Source: an uncultured Clostridia bacterium | GTDB taxonomy: Bacteria; Bacillota; Clostridia; Christensenellales; Borkfalkiaceae | Reading direction: 5' to 3' | DNA length: 64,000 nucleotides | Assembly: GCA_934271255.1 (NCBI GenBank) | Contig: CAKQQS010000001.1 | Span: 248,001-312,000 of the forward strand | In this document: positions 50,504 to 59,985 of the stretch, one piece after another | How positions within the stretch are numbered: position 1 is the stretch's first letter | Layout: every line of letters begins with the position of its first letter | Translations under genes and position numbers: made by a program | The notes under the pieces: model-generated | Database searches by the model: none | The model's input: only the letters and a program-made list of their open reading frames with translations | What the model was told of the DNA's origin: nothing

Positions 50504-50734
50504 TTACCAGTCGTCTTTGGGCGTAAACTTCAAATCGTCGTAGAACGCTAAATATTTCTCTTTCTCGCGAAGATATTTCGCCCTGTCGTCGTTTTTTTTC
50601 TTTTTTGGTTTAATCGTAACGTCCCCCGATTTGATAACCCCTTTTTCGGTTACCATATCGGGTACGTCTTCCTGACTGAAACCTTCGCTGTCAGCCGTTT
50701 CGCTGAGCCGCATCAAGTCGTATTCGCTTATCAT
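50504..50734 (-). CDS. Small hypothetical protein after gyrA
   Basis: 76 residues, highly charged, with a lysine cluster (KPKKKKND) and a C-terminal helix. No family recognised. Its ATG overlaps the gyrA stop (ATGA) and GGTGAG lies upstream, so it is a real translated gene of the gyr operon. Confidence 0.7.
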   Translation of the reverse strand: MISEYDLMRLSETADSEGFSQEDVPDMVTEKGVIKSGDVTIKPKKKKNDDRAKYLREKEKYLAFYDDLKFTPKDDW

Positions 50735-53283
50735 TTCGACTCACCGTCCGCGTTTTCCGTCGCTTCGGGTTCTGCGATTTCCGCGTCTTCTTCCGTTTCC
50801 GGTTCGTCTTCTTCACGCCCCGCAACGGCAACCGCTACTATCTTGCCGGCGTCCGCAGTCTTCATAACTCTTACGCCGAGCGTATCTCTGCCGATTTTTA
50901 CTATCTCGTCCGCGTGTATTCTTATTATAATACCGTTGTCGGCGATTATCATTATATCTTCCGTTTCGGGCGAAACGAGTTTCATGTTGACCAGATTGCC
51001 CGTCTTTGACGTGAACACGCCCGCTTTGATACCTTTACCGCCGCGGTTTTGCAATCTGTATTCGCTTATGTCGCAAACTTTACCGAATCCCTGTTCGCTG
51101 AGCGTCAGAACGAGTTTGTCGTGATTGAGTACCGTCATATCGACGAGTCTGTCGTTTTCGTTGAGTTCGATACCCCTTACGCCCTGCGTATCTCTGCCCG
51201 TCGCTCTTACGTCCCTTTCGCTGAATCTTATGCACTTTCCTTCGTAGGAAGCAAGCAGGAATTCGTCGTCGCCGGTCGTAAAGTCAGCCGAAATAACTTC
51301 GTCGCCTTCCGTTATCGATATCGCTATCTTGCCGACTTTTCTTATGCTCTCGAACTCGGACAACGCCGTCTTTTTGATAAGTCCTTTTTTGGTTGCGATG
51401 GCGATATACATAGCGTCGCCGTCCTTTTCGACGGGGAGCATCGCCTGTACTCTTTCGCCTTGTTGGAGTTGCAACAAGTTGACTACCGCCCTGCCTTTCG
51501 CCGTGCGCTGCGCTTCGGGTATCTCATAGCCCATAATCTTGTAAACCTTACCTAAGTTGGTAAAGAACAAAATCTTGGTGTGAGTAGAAGATACGAACAT
51601 GTTTTCGATAAAGTCGTCTTCTCTCGATTTATGCGCCGTAATGCCTCTGCCGCCGCGTCTTTGCGATTTGTATTCCGCTATGGGCTGACGTTTGATATAC
51701 CCTAAATGCGTCATACTGATAACGACGTCTTCTTCCTCGATAAGGTCCGCTATGTCAAGGTTTGTATAGTCGTAAGTAATCTCCGTCTTTCTGGGGCTGG
51801 GATACTTATCTCTTATCTCCGTAAGGTCGTTTCTTATAATTTCCTTAACTCTCGATTCGTTTGCGAGAATGTCTTTGTAATCGGCGATTTTCCCTTCGAG
51901 TTCGAGAAGTTCCGCTTTGAGTTTTTCGACTTCCAAAGAAGTAAGACGTTGCAATTTCATTTCGAGAATCGCGTTCGCCTGCAAGGTGTCCAAAAGGAAC
52001 TTTTCGGCAAGCGATTTACAAGCCGAGTCTTTGTCTGCCGAATGCTTGATTATATCGATAACTTCGTCAATCGACGCAAGCGCGATAACAAGCCCTTTGA
52101 CGATATGTTCTCTTTCTTCCGCTTTTTGAAGGTCGTATTTCGTACGCCTTACGATAACGTCTTCCTGATGGCGCAGATACTGATAAAGCATACTCTTTAA
52201 ATCGAGTACCTTGGGTTCGCCGTCTACGAGCGCCAAAAGGTTTATTCCGTCGCTCTTTTCAAGCGACGTGTGTTTATACAAATTGTTGAGTACGATGCTC
52301 GGATCGGCGTCTCTCTTGACTTCGATGACGACTCTCATACCGTCCCTGTCGGATTCTTCCTTGACGTCGCTTATGCCTTCGAGCCGTTTATCCCTTACGC
52401 CGTCCGCTATCGCTTTGACGAGTTCCGCTTTGTTTACCTGATACGGGAGTTCGGTAACGATTATACGCGATCTCGTGCCGTTTGCGTATTCTTCTATTTC
52501 CGCTCTCGCTCTCAACTTAACGTTGCCCTTACCCGTCATATACGCGTCTTTGATGCCTTTTCCGTACAACAGCAGCGCGCCCGTCGGAAAATCGGGGGCG
52601 GGAATATATTCCATAAGTTCTTCTATCGTTATGTCGGGATTGTCGAGCAAAGCGATACACCCGTTGATACACTCCGCAAGGTTATGGGGCGGAATGTTCG
52701 TCGCCATACCTACCGCGATACCGTCCGAACCGTTTACCAAAAGGTTGGGGAACCTCGACGGCAAAACGACGGGCTGCATTTCCGTGTCGTCGAAGTTGGG
52801 ATAAAAATCAACCGTGTTTTTATCTATTTCTTTAAGCATTTCGTTCGCGAGTTTCGCGAGCCTTGCTTCCGTATAACGGTACGCCGCGGGGGGATCTCCG
52901 TCGACCGAACCGAAGTTACCGTGTCCGTCTACCAACGGGAAGTTTATCGAGAAATCCTGCGCGAGTCTTACCAACGCGTCGTATACCGAACTATCGCCGT
53001 GCGGGTGGTATTTACCCAAAACTTCACCGACGATTTTCGCGCACTTTTTGTAACTCTTATCGCTCGTGAGTCCCATTTCGTGCATAGCGTAAAGTATTCT
53101 TCTGTGAACGGGTTTCATACCGTCTCTTACGTCGGGAATGGCTCTCGAAACGTTTACCGCCATCGCGTAGGCTATAAACGATTTTCTGAGTTCGTCGTCT
53201 ACTTCTACGTTGATAAGTTTAGTTTTGCTTAACGTATCTTTAAATGCCGCCGTAAGTTCGGGGGCAGATTCTTTTCTTGCCAT
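50731..53283 (-). CDS. gyrA: DNA gyrase subunit A
   Basis: 850 residues. Catalytic tyrosine in AAYRYTEARL (near 120-130), quinolone-region residues HGDSSVYDALVR, and the GyrA box QRRGGRGI in the C-terminal wrapping domain, which distinguishes GyrA from ParC. An acidic tail follows. With GyrB it introduces negative supercoils. AAGGAG precedes the ATG. Confidence 0.98.
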   Translation of the reverse strand: MARKESAPELTAAFKDTLSKTKLINVEVDDELRKSFIAYAMAVNVSRAIPDVRDGMKPVHRRILYAMHEMGLTSDKSYKKCAKIVGEVLGKYHPHGDSSVYDALVRLAQDFSINFPLVDGHGNFGSVDGDPPAAYRYTEARLAKLANEMLKEIDKNTVDFYPNFDDTEMQPVVLPSRFPNLLVNGSDGIAVGMATNIPPHNLAECINGCIALLDNPDITIEELMEYIPAPDFPTGALLLYGKGIKDAYMTGKGNVKLRARAEIEEYANGTRSRIIVTELPYQVNKAELVKAIADGVRDKRLEGISDVKEESDRDGMRVVIEVKRDADPSIVLNNLYKHTSLEKSDGINLLALVDGEPKVLDLKSMLYQYLRHQEDVIVRRTKYDLQKAEEREHIVKGLVIALASIDEVIDIIKHSADKDSACKSLAEKFLLDTLQANAILEMKLQRLTSLEVEKLKAELLELEGKIADYKDILANESRVKEIIRNDLTEIRDKYPSPRKTEITYDYTNLDIADLIEEEDVVISMTHLGYIKRQPIAEYKSQRRGGRGITAHKSREDDFIENMFVSSTHTKILFFTNLGKVYKIMGYEIPEAQRTAKGRAVVNLLQLQQGERVQAMLPVEKDGDAMYIAIATKKGLIKKTALSEFESIRKVGKIAISITEGDEVISADFTTGDDEFLLASYEGKCIRFSERDVRATGRDTQGVRGIELNENDRLVDMTVLNHDKLVLTLSEQGFGKVCDISEYRLQNRGGKGIKAGVFTSKTGNLVNMKLVSPETEDIMIIADNGIIIRIHADEIVKIGRDTLGVRVMKTADAGKIVAVAVAGREEDEPETEEDAEIAEPEATENADGESK

Positions 53284-53292
53284 AATCTCTCC

Positions 53293-55203
53293 TTATACGT
53301 CCAACTCGCCGACGAGTTTTGCGTTTTGTTCGATGAACTCTCTTCTTCTTTCGGGTTGTTCGCCCATCAATAAACTGAACATCGCGTCCGCTTCGACCGC
53401 GTCCTGAACGGTAACCCTTACCAAAGTTCTCGTTTCGGGATTCATAGTCGTTTCCCAAAGTTGTTGCGTACTCATTTCGCCCAAACCTTTGTAGCGTTGT
53501 ACTTCGCACTTACCCGCCTGATCCAGATACTCCCTTAATTCGTCGTCCGAATAAAAGTATTTGTCGACTTTGCCTTTCGACGCTTTATATAAAGGCGGTT
53601 GAGCGATATATACGTGTCCGTGTTCGACGAGCGGGCGCATATATCTGAAAAAGAAAGTAAGTAAAAGCGTTCTTATGTGGCTGCCGTCTACGTCGGCGTC
53701 CGTCATACATATAATTCTGTCGTATCTTAACTTGCCCTCGTCGAAGTTCTCGAATATTCCGCCGCCGAAAGCCGTTATCATCGCTTTTATTTCTTCGTTT
53801 TCAAGCACTCTGTTTTGTCTTGTCTTTTCGACGTTGAGTATCTTACCTCTTAACGGCAATATCGCCTGAAAGCGTCTGTCCCTGCCTTGTTTCGCGGTAC
53901 CGCCTGCCGAATCTCCTTCGACAAGGAATATTTCGCAATACTCGGGATTCTTTTCGCTGCAATCGGCAAGTTTGCCCGGTAACGTCGTGCTTTCGAGCGC
54001 GCCTTTTCTTCTCGTGTTTTCTCTTGCCTGACGCGCCGCTTCTCTCGCTTTTTGAGCGGTAAGACATTTCATTATAAGGTCTTTCGCCGCGCTCGGATTC
54101 TCTTCAAGGAAATCGCCGAACTTGTCGCAAATCATTCGGTGCATAAGCGTTCTCATCTCGCTGTTGCCGAGTTTCGTTTTGGTTTGTCCTTCGAATTGCG
54201 GTTCGGGAAGTTTGACGGAAAGTACCGCCGTGATGCCTTCTCTTACGTCTTCGCCCGAAAGTTTTTCGTCCCCTTTCAGAAGGTTATGCTTTTTACCCGA
54301 TTCTATTATAACTTTCGATATCGCGCTTTTAAACCCGTCAAGGTGCGTTCCGCCTTCTTCCGTGTTGATGTTGTTCGCGAAAGCGAAAATCGTTTCCGAG
54401 AAAGAGTCGTTGTACTGAATAGCGACTTCTATCTCCGAATCCCCGTCCCTTTGGTCGAAATAGAAAGGCGTCGGGAAAAGAGTGTCTTTATTTTTGTTAA
54501 GGTCGTCGACGAAATGCACTATGCCGCCTTCGTACATAAACTCGTGTTTTTGCGCCTTGCCTTCACGCTTGTCTTCGAGTATTATTCTGAGTCCCTTGTT
54601 AAGATACGCGAGTTCGCGCAATCTTACTTTAATATTGTCGTAATTGAACACCGTCGTTTCAAAAATCTCCGCGTCGGGCATAAACGTAACGCTCGTACCC
54701 GTTGTGTCCGAGTCGCCTACGACTTTAAGTTCTTCTTGCGGAATACCCCTTCGGTAAAGTTGGTAGTAATGTTTGCCGTTCTGGTAAACGTCTACCTGTA
54801 ACCATTCGGAAAGCGCGTTGACAACGGACAAACCTACTCCGTGCAACCCGCCCGAAATCTTATACCCGCCGTTGCCGAACTTTCCGCCGGCGTGAAGTTT
54901 GGTTAAAACTACTTGTACCGCCGAAACTTTTTCGGTGTGGTGAATGGCGGTGGGAATACCCCTTCCGTTATCCGTTACGGTACAGGAACCGTCGGCGTTG
55001 ACGGTAACCGTTATAACCGTGCAGTAGCCCGACAAAGCTTCGTCGATAGAGTTGTCGACTATTTCCTGAACAAGATGATGAAGCCCCCTTTCATCCGTCG
55101 AGCCGATATACATTCCCGGTCTTTTACGAACGGGATCCAACCCTTCGAGAACCTGAATTTGACTTTCACCGTAATTTGCGGTAACCTTGGCTAAATCTGA
55201 CAT
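53293..55203 (-). CDS. gyrB: DNA gyrase subunit B
   Basis: 636 residues. GHKL ATPase motifs EIVDNSIDEA and DNGRGIPT, the GGKFGNGGYKISGGLHGVG lid, and the TOPRIM residues EGDSAGGTAKQGRDR and DADVDGSHIRTLL. Ends in the PERRREFIEQNA segment. It lies 9 nt before gyrA and is the first gene of the run to the GNAT gene. AAGGAG precedes the ATG. Confidence 0.98.
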   Translation of the reverse strand: MSDLAKVTANYGESQIQVLEGLDPVRKRPGMYIGSTDERGLHHLVQEIVDNSIDEALSGYCTVITVTVNADGSCTVTDNGRGIPTAIHHTEKVSAVQVVLTKLHAGGKFGNGGYKISGGLHGVGLSVVNALSEWLQVDVYQNGKHYYQLYRRGIPQEELKVVGDSDTTGTSVTFMPDAEIFETTVFNYDNIKVRLRELAYLNKGLRIILEDKREGKAQKHEFMYEGGIVHFVDDLNKNKDTLFPTPFYFDQRDGDSEIEVAIQYNDSFSETIFAFANNINTEEGGTHLDGFKSAISKVIIESGKKHNLLKGDEKLSGEDVREGITAVLSVKLPEPQFEGQTKTKLGNSEMRTLMHRMICDKFGDFLEENPSAAKDLIMKCLTAQKAREAARQARENTRRKGALESTTLPGKLADCSEKNPEYCEIFLVEGDSAGGTAKQGRDRRFQAILPLRGKILNVEKTRQNRVLENEEIKAMITAFGGGIFENFDEGKLRYDRIICMTDADVDGSHIRTLLLTFFFRYMRPLVEHGHVYIAQPPLYKASKGKVDKYFYSDDELREYLDQAGKCEVQRYKGLGEMSTQQLWETTMNPETRTLVRVTVQDAVEADAMFSLLMGEQPERRREFIEQNAKLVGELDV

Positions 55204-55221
55204 AATTTCTCCTTAAAAGTT

Positions 55222-55266
55222 TTTACATATATTTATATATGTAAAGAGTTATATGAAACAATTATA
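55222..55266 (-). promoter_or_regulatory. gyrB leader: extended -10 and inverted repeat
   Basis: TGG-extended TATAAT (55261-55266) lacks a good -35. Between it and the ribosome site lies TTTACATATA/TATATGTAAA (55222-55245), able to act as a DNA operator or an RNA hairpin. Confidence 0.55.
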
Positions 55267-55328
55267 CCACATTTTTCCTTTCCGCGCTACGATTTTGGCA
55301 AACTTTTTTGAGTTTTTTGTAATAAAAC

Positions 55329-55362
55329 AGGCTTGTAAGCCGTTTTTCTCGCTTACAAGCCC
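55329..55362 (-). terminator. Terminator of the yabP operon
   Basis: GGGCTTGTAAGC/GCTTACAAGCCT stem followed by GTTTTATT on the minus strand. Confidence 0.8.
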
Positions 55363-55423
55363 GTTTCTGCCGTTTTTCGATATGTTTATCGCGTTTTTAG
55401 ATTGTTCCGTTTTTCGCCGTTTT

Positions 55424-56557
55424 TCAGCCTTCTGCGGTTTGAACGGTCGGTAAATCCTTCTTCATTCTTTCGAGTAAAGATTTTTCAAACAATCCCACGC
55501 CTTTTATTTGTTCTCTTTCCGCTACTTTAACGCCTTTTCTGATAAACTTTTCCGCTTTTTCGTAGTCTTTCAAAACGTACAGAAGGTACGCCGCCTTAAT
55601 ACGCAAACCCGTTGCGGAATTATCTTTGTTGAGCGTTTTTTCGAGTTCCGCCGTCAAGTCATCCGCTTCGTCTTCGTTGAGTTTTAATGCGCACGCGTCG
55701 TACAAAAGGTTTTTCTTTAATTCGCGTTGCGCGCCTTTCGGCAAACGGTCGAGAAGGGAATATATTCTGCCCGAAGTTTTAAGGGCGTTTTCGTAATCTT
55801 CTTTATCGAGATAGTAATTGTATCTGTTGGTGAGAAGAACTATAAACGCGAAATCGTCTTCGGGGAGTTGCGGCACGTCGAACAAGACGTCGGGGTCGAT
55901 GTCCTTGTACGTTTTGCCCGCGTAAAGTTCCGATTCGACTTCGAGCATTTTAGCGGATACCGTTACGGCATCGTCGTTTTTTCTTGCTCCGTCTACCACC
56001 GCGCCGTCGTTAAGAGTGCCGTCGACCGACATGGGCAACGCGTTGGACAAAAGGTTGTATATCGTTATCGGGAGTATCATCGAAGTGAACGCGTATCCGA
56101 CTAACGGAAGAAAAGTTACGACAGCCATTCCCGCAATGCCTACCGCTCCTAATATCGTCGAAGCGAGTATACCGCCGAAAGCGACGCTCGAATATCTTTT
56201 TTTGACGTTTTCCGCGCCTACGGGTACCATAATCGTTTCGCCCGCAGTGCTCAGATTACCCGAAAAACAAAACTTGGTTTTTCCGTCGACTTTTTTAAAC
56301 TCGAAACAGAAAAATCTTATCGACAAAAGCGCGAATTTGTTTCTCTTTCCGGCAATCAGATGCCCGAGTTCGTGAACGACGACGTGAATTATTCCCGCCG
56401 CTATCGCTCCGCATAAAAAGTATACGATTATCAAAAATCTGTCGGGGTTATCGTAGTCCGTCGTCTTGGTGGAAAGCATCGCGGCAAGTATCACGAGCCC
56501 TATCGTAAGCGCGAACGTTATAACGTTGTATATAAGATTTTTTGTCCTTGAACTCAT
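55424..56557 (-). CDS. M50-like membrane metalloprotease with TPR-like tail
   Basis: 377 residues. TM helices at about 8-28, 42-68, 130-155 and 160-185; the zinc motif HELGH (62-66) lies in the second helix. The second half (about 215-370) is soluble and helical with TPR-like repeats (LTNRYNYYLDKEDYENALKTSGRIY). Site-2-type proteases cut proteins inside the membrane, for example SpoIVFB in sporulation. Its ATG overlaps the ppx stop. A substrate-recruiting tail is an inference. Confidence 0.82.
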   Translation of the reverse strand: MSSRTKNLIYNVITFALTIGLVILAAMLSTKTTDYDNPDRFLIIVYFLCGAIAAGIIHVVVHELGHLIAGKRNKFALLSIRFFCFEFKKVDGKTKFCFSGNLSTAGETIMVPVGAENVKKRYSSVAFGGILASTILGAVGIAGMAVVTFLPLVGYAFTSMILPITIYNLLSNALPMSVDGTLNDGAVVDGARKNDDAVTVSAKMLEVESELYAGKTYKDIDPDVLFDVPQLPEDDFAFIVLLTNRYNYYLDKEDYENALKTSGRIYSLLDRLPKGAQRELKKNLLYDACALKLNEDEADDLTAELEKTLNKDNSATGLRIKAAYLLYVLKDYEKAEKFIRKGVKVAEREQIKGVGLFEKSLLERMKKDLPTVQTAEG

Positions 56558-57420
56558 TTGTTATCCTCCGTTAAATAATATAAAAATCCGTCAAGGTTAT
56601 CGTCTTCGCTGACGGTTGCTTTTCTGATTTTAAGCGTTTCGCACAGCAAACTCAACACGAGCGCGCCCCCGTACACGGTGTCCGCCCTGTCTGCCGTCGC
56701 GCCTTTCAGGTTCGCTATTTCCGAAACGGTAAGTTTTGAAAAGGTATCCGCGAACTCGTCCAACTTTTCTTTCGTTAAAACGTATCCGTTCACTTTGTCG
56801 GGATCGTAAGGAGAAAGCCCCGAATCTATCGCGCAAAGATGCGTCGCTGTCCCGCCTATCATCGTAAACTCGTCCGTTTCGGGCGCGTCCGAAAACCCTT
56901 TCAATATTTCGCGGATATAGTCTTTCACCTCTCCACGTCCGCTTTCGATAAAGTTTTTGACTCTCACTATTCCTATCGGCAAACTTTTGGAATACACGAC
57001 TTCGCCGCCCTTTTGCACGGTCAGTTCCAAACTTGCTCCGCCGAGATCGATAAGCCCGCCGTCTTTGCCTTTAAGCGCGCCTTTAAGCCCCAAATCCGCT
57101 TCCTTTTCGCCGCTTATGACGTTAATGGTTACGCCCGTTTCGCGTTTGAACGGCGCTATTAAAGATTCGGGATTTTTCGCTTTTCTCATCGCTTCGGTCG
57201 CGAACGCGTAAAACTCCGCGACGCCGAAGTCTGCGGCTTTGCGATAAAAAGACAAAAGAGCGCAAAGCGTGCGCTCAACCGCGTTATCGGAAAGAGTCCC
57301 CGTAGCGTCGAGATTTTCGGCAAGTTTCGTAACTTTTGAAGTTTTTAAAACTTTTACCCCGTCTTTTGCCAAAAGCAACCTGACGGAGTTCGAGCCTACG
57401 TCGAACGCCGCTATTTTCAC
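56554..57420 (-). CDS. Ppx/GppA-family phosphatase
   Basis: 288 residues from a GTG at 57420, where GGAGG lies seven bases upstream and GTGA overlaps the previous stop. ASKHA motifs: AAFDVGSNSVRLL, EAMRKAKN, GLIDLGGASLELT and MIGGTATHL. Short, single catalytic-core form, hydrolysing polyphosphate or pppGpp. In spore formers a ppx/gppA gene often follows divIC. Confidence 0.9.
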   Translation of the reverse strand: MKIAAFDVGSNSVRLLLAKDGVKVLKTSKVTKLAENLDATGTLSDNAVERTLCALLSFYRKAADFGVAEFYAFATEAMRKAKNPESLIAPFKRETGVTINVISGEKEADLGLKGALKGKDGGLIDLGGASLELTVQKGGEVVYSKSLPIGIVRVKNFIESGRGEVKDYIREILKGFSDAPETDEFTMIGGTATHLCAIDSGLSPYDPDKVNGYVLTKEKLDEFADTFSKLTVSEIANLKGATADRADTVYGGALVLSLLCETLKIRKATVSEDDNLDGFLYYLTEDNK

Positions 57421-57767
57421 TTTCCGTCCTCCGTGCCGATTTTCTCGCCGGGATAGTAGTAACCGAGTTTTCTCGCTTCCCTTTCGAGTTTCCATTTAGT
57501 CAGCCAGACGGCTATTTCGTCTTCCGTTTCTTCTTTTTCCTTAGTCAGTTTTTCGATTTTGGTATTGAGTTTGTCGAGTTCGCGTTTTTTTGAACATACG
57601 CCGATAATCTGATAGCACATAATCAAAAGGAGCAACACCAACAACACTACGCCCGTTGCGACCGACGCGACGAATATTCTCTTTTTCTTTTCGTTTTCAA
57701 AATCAGCCGTTTCTGGAGTTAAGGTTTCTTCCTGTTCGAGATTCTGAACTTCATTATTTTGTTGCAT
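57417..57767 (-). CDS. divIC: Septum formation initiator (DivIC/FtsB family)
   Basis: 116 residues: cytoplasmic N-terminus, one TM helix (about 31-52), then a coiled coil (about 60-85) and a short CxxW-free end (KLGYYYPGEKI) typical of DivIC/FtsB. It acts with FtsL and the FtsQ-type protein at the division site. It overlaps yabQ by 14 nt, as in the conserved yabP-yabQ-divIC order. Confidence 0.88.
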   Translation of the reverse strand: MQQNNEVQNLEQEETLTPETADFENEKKKRIFVASVATGVVLLVLLLLIMCYQIIGVCSKKRELDKLNTKIEKLTKEKEETEDEIAVWLTKWKLEREARKLGYYYPGEKIGTEDGK

Positions 57768-58098
57768 AATCCTTCTCGCTCGATTTAATATTTTTTCTTA
57801 TTATATACCTTTTTTTCGATTTATGCAAGTAATAATGCAAACTTTTGTTCTCGGCAATTATTCCTACCCCTACTCCGAGAAGCATATATCCCCTGAAATC
57901 GGGAAAATCGAACAGGTACGCAACCGCCAAAAATAAAAAACACGCAAAAACCGAATAGACGAAATCGGGCGCTATCCATATCTTGAAATTATTACGTTTC
58001 GATTTTAAAAAAGCGATAGGCTCGTACAACGCCGCCACGACGACTCCGACCGCCGAGCATACCGAAAAAACATAAAATTGCAGGTAATTATCGTACAT
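57754..58098 (-). CDS. yabQ: Spore cortex biosynthesis protein YabQ
   Basis: 114 residues, mostly membrane (TM segments near 8-28, 42-60 and 65-85). Its position between yabP and divIC and the sequence of the YabQ type (LQFYVFSVCSAVGVVVAALY) identify it. In B. subtilis YabQ is needed for cortex formation. The start overlaps the yabP stop (TAATG). Confidence 0.87.
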   Translation of the reverse strand: MYDNYLQFYVFSVCSAVGVVVAALYEPIAFLKSKRNNFKIWIAPDFVYSVFACFLFLAVAYLFDFPDFRGYMLLGVGVGIIAENKSLHYYLHKSKKRYIIRKNIKSSEKDYATK

Positions 58099-58370
58099 TA
58101 CCCGAACAACCTTTTAAAAAACGGCGTTTTTCTTTCGCCGTACCGTATGGAAATAATTTCCCCTTCGGCGCTCAGACTTCCCGTCGCCTTGTTGAACGAA
58201 ATGATTTTGATTTGGTTGCCCGTAACGAACAGTTTGTTACCTGCGGTCGTCAGTTTAAGCGACTCGGGCGAAAACGCGTTCACGCTCTCTATCCCCGTAA
58301 GCGTCAAATATTTTCCGCAGTCGAGAACGATTTTTCTCGTGTCTTTCTGATTGTCTTGATTTTGTTGCAT
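58098..58370 (-). CDS. yabP: Sporulation protein YabP
   Basis: 90 residues. A YabP/YqfC domain: DCGKYLTLTGIESVNAFSPESLKL and LFVTGNQIKIISFNKATG. First gene of yabP-yabQ-divIC-ppx-M50. A GGGGTAG ribosome site is present. In Bacillus this gene is under sigma-E; no sigma-E promoter could be assigned here with confidence. Confidence 0.9.
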   Translation of the reverse strand: MQQNQDNQKDTRKIVLDCGKYLTLTGIESVNAFSPESLKLTTAGNKLFVTGNQIKIISFNKATGSLSAEGEIISIRYGERKTPFFKRLFG

Positions 58371-58510
58371 AAACTACCCCGTATTCCTATATATAAGTTT
58401 ACGCCTGTTTTTGCCTTTTTATGCCAAAAAGAACTCGCGCCGCCACGTTTTTGGCGGATTATACCCCGAAAAACTCTTTTTCGCTACCGAAAACCTTTTG
58501 ATAAACGAAA

Positions 58511-58534
58511 ACCGATTGCGTTTTTGCAATCGGT
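58511..58534 (-). terminator. Terminator of the hydrogenase gene
   Basis: ACCGATTGC/GCAATCGGT perfect stem followed by TTTCGTTT on the minus strand. Confidence 0.8.
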
Positions 58535-58566
58535 CGTGATTTATGGATTTTCCGTCGACAAACAAG

Positions 58567-59985
58567 TTATTTTAAACTGTCGACGCTTTCGGTTATCGTT
58601 TGTTTATCGGACAGTTTGCCGTACTTTTCCGTTTCAAGCACGCTTTTTTCTTCGTGAGACAAGCAACCCGCCCCGCCGATACAACCGCCTACGCAAGCCA
58701 TACCTTCGATAAAGTTGCCGTTTAAAACGCCTTTGCTCGCTTTCATCAACGCGATACGACATTCGTCCATACCGTTACATATAACGGGTTTTATTTCAAA
58801 ATCCGAACCGCTTTCTTTCGCCGCTTGCAGCACGCTTTCGGTAAGTCCGCCGCTACGCGCGAATATCCGCCCGTAGTAAGAAGCGTTTTTGATTTCCGAT
58901 TCTGCCAAATCGTTGACGGGTACGTTCTTGCTGTCGATAAGCGCCTGCAACTCTTCAAACGTGATAACGCTGTCGATAATGCCGTGATATTCTTCTTTCT
59001 GGAACTCGTTCTTTTTCGCCGTGCACGGTCCTATGAAAATATTTTTGCAATCGGGATCGCGGTCTTTGAGATACTTGCCCAAAGTCCCCGCGGGCGAAAG
59101 GTTGGACGAAATATGTTCTTTGAGATTAGGAAACTCTTTTTCTATATAACTGACGAACGCGGGACAACACGAACTCGTTAAAAATCCTTTTTCTTCGAGT
59201 TCTTTCCTTTCCGCAAGGGCGACCATATCCGCCCCCGTAGCGACTTCGTACAATTCGTCGAAACCCAAAAGTTTAATAGCCGTAAACACCTGACCTAACT
59301 TGGCATAACGGAACTGCCCCGCGATTGACGGAGCGACGAGCGCGTTTATTTTGTACCCTTTGTTTTTGTTTTTTATAAAATCTATAACGTCGAGTATATA
59401 CGACCTGTCCGTAATCGCGCCGAACGGACACGCGTACACGCACGCCCCGCACGACACGCATTTGTCGTAATTGATTTTCGCTTCTTTGCTTTCGCCCATG
59501 CTTATCGCTTTTACACGACAACTCGTTTCGCAAGGACGTTTATAGTTCATTATGGCGTGATAAGGGCAAGCCTTTGCGCACATACCGCACTCTACGCATT
59601 TTGTTTTGTCGATAGTAGCCCTTTGGTCGGCTCCGAACGTAATCGCGCCCACCCGACACGCTTCGGCGCATCTGTGAGCAAGACACCCCCTGCACGACGG
59701 GGATACTTCGTACCCGCCCGTAGGACAGTCTTCGCACGCGATATTGATAACCTGTATGACTTTACGGTTATATCTGTTTCCGCCGACGGCAAGTTTTACT
59801 CTCTCGTTTAAAATGGCGCGTTCTTTGTACACGCAACAACGCATCGTGGGAGTCGTCCCCGGCGTCAAAAACTGCGGTATGTCCGTTATGTTTTCCAAAA
59901 GTTGGTCTTCAAACGCGAGCCTTGCCACTTCTCTTAAAACTTTATATTTAATTACTTGTACTTTCGTATCGAACTTATGATTCAT
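58567..59985 (-). CDS. [FeFe] hydrogenase-like protein with N-terminal ferredoxin clusters
   Basis: 472 residues. Several Cx2Cx2CxnC cluster motifs in the first 210 residues (CVECGMCAKACPYHAI, CVSCGACVYACPFGAI and flanking ones), then an H-cluster domain with L1 TSSCCPAF (near 270), L2 GPCTAKKNE (near 317) and L3 EGMACVGGCIGGAG (near 428). All H-cluster cysteines appear present, so it may reduce protons or oxidise H2. The variant motifs suggest a group B-like enzyme rather than the classical CpI type. The start lies inside the end of the kinase gene. Confidence 0.88.
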   Translation of the reverse strand: MNHKFDTKVQVIKYKVLREVARLAFEDQLLENITDIPQFLTPGTTPTMRCCVYKERAILNERVKLAVGGNRYNRKVIQVINIACEDCPTGGYEVSPSCRGCLAHRCAEACRVGAITFGADQRATIDKTKCVECGMCAKACPYHAIMNYKRPCETSCRVKAISMGESKEAKINYDKCVSCGACVYACPFGAITDRSYILDVIDFIKNKNKGYKINALVAPSIAGQFRYAKLGQVFTAIKLLGFDELYEVATGADMVALAERKELEEKGFLTSSCCPAFVSYIEKEFPNLKEHISSNLSPAGTLGKYLKDRDPDCKNIFIGPCTAKKNEFQKEEYHGIIDSVITFEELQALIDSKNVPVNDLAESEIKNASYYGRIFARSGGLTESVLQAAKESGSDFEIKPVICNGMDECRIALMKASKGVLNGNFIEGMACVGGCIGGAGCLSHEEKSVLETEKYGKLSDKQTITESVDSLK

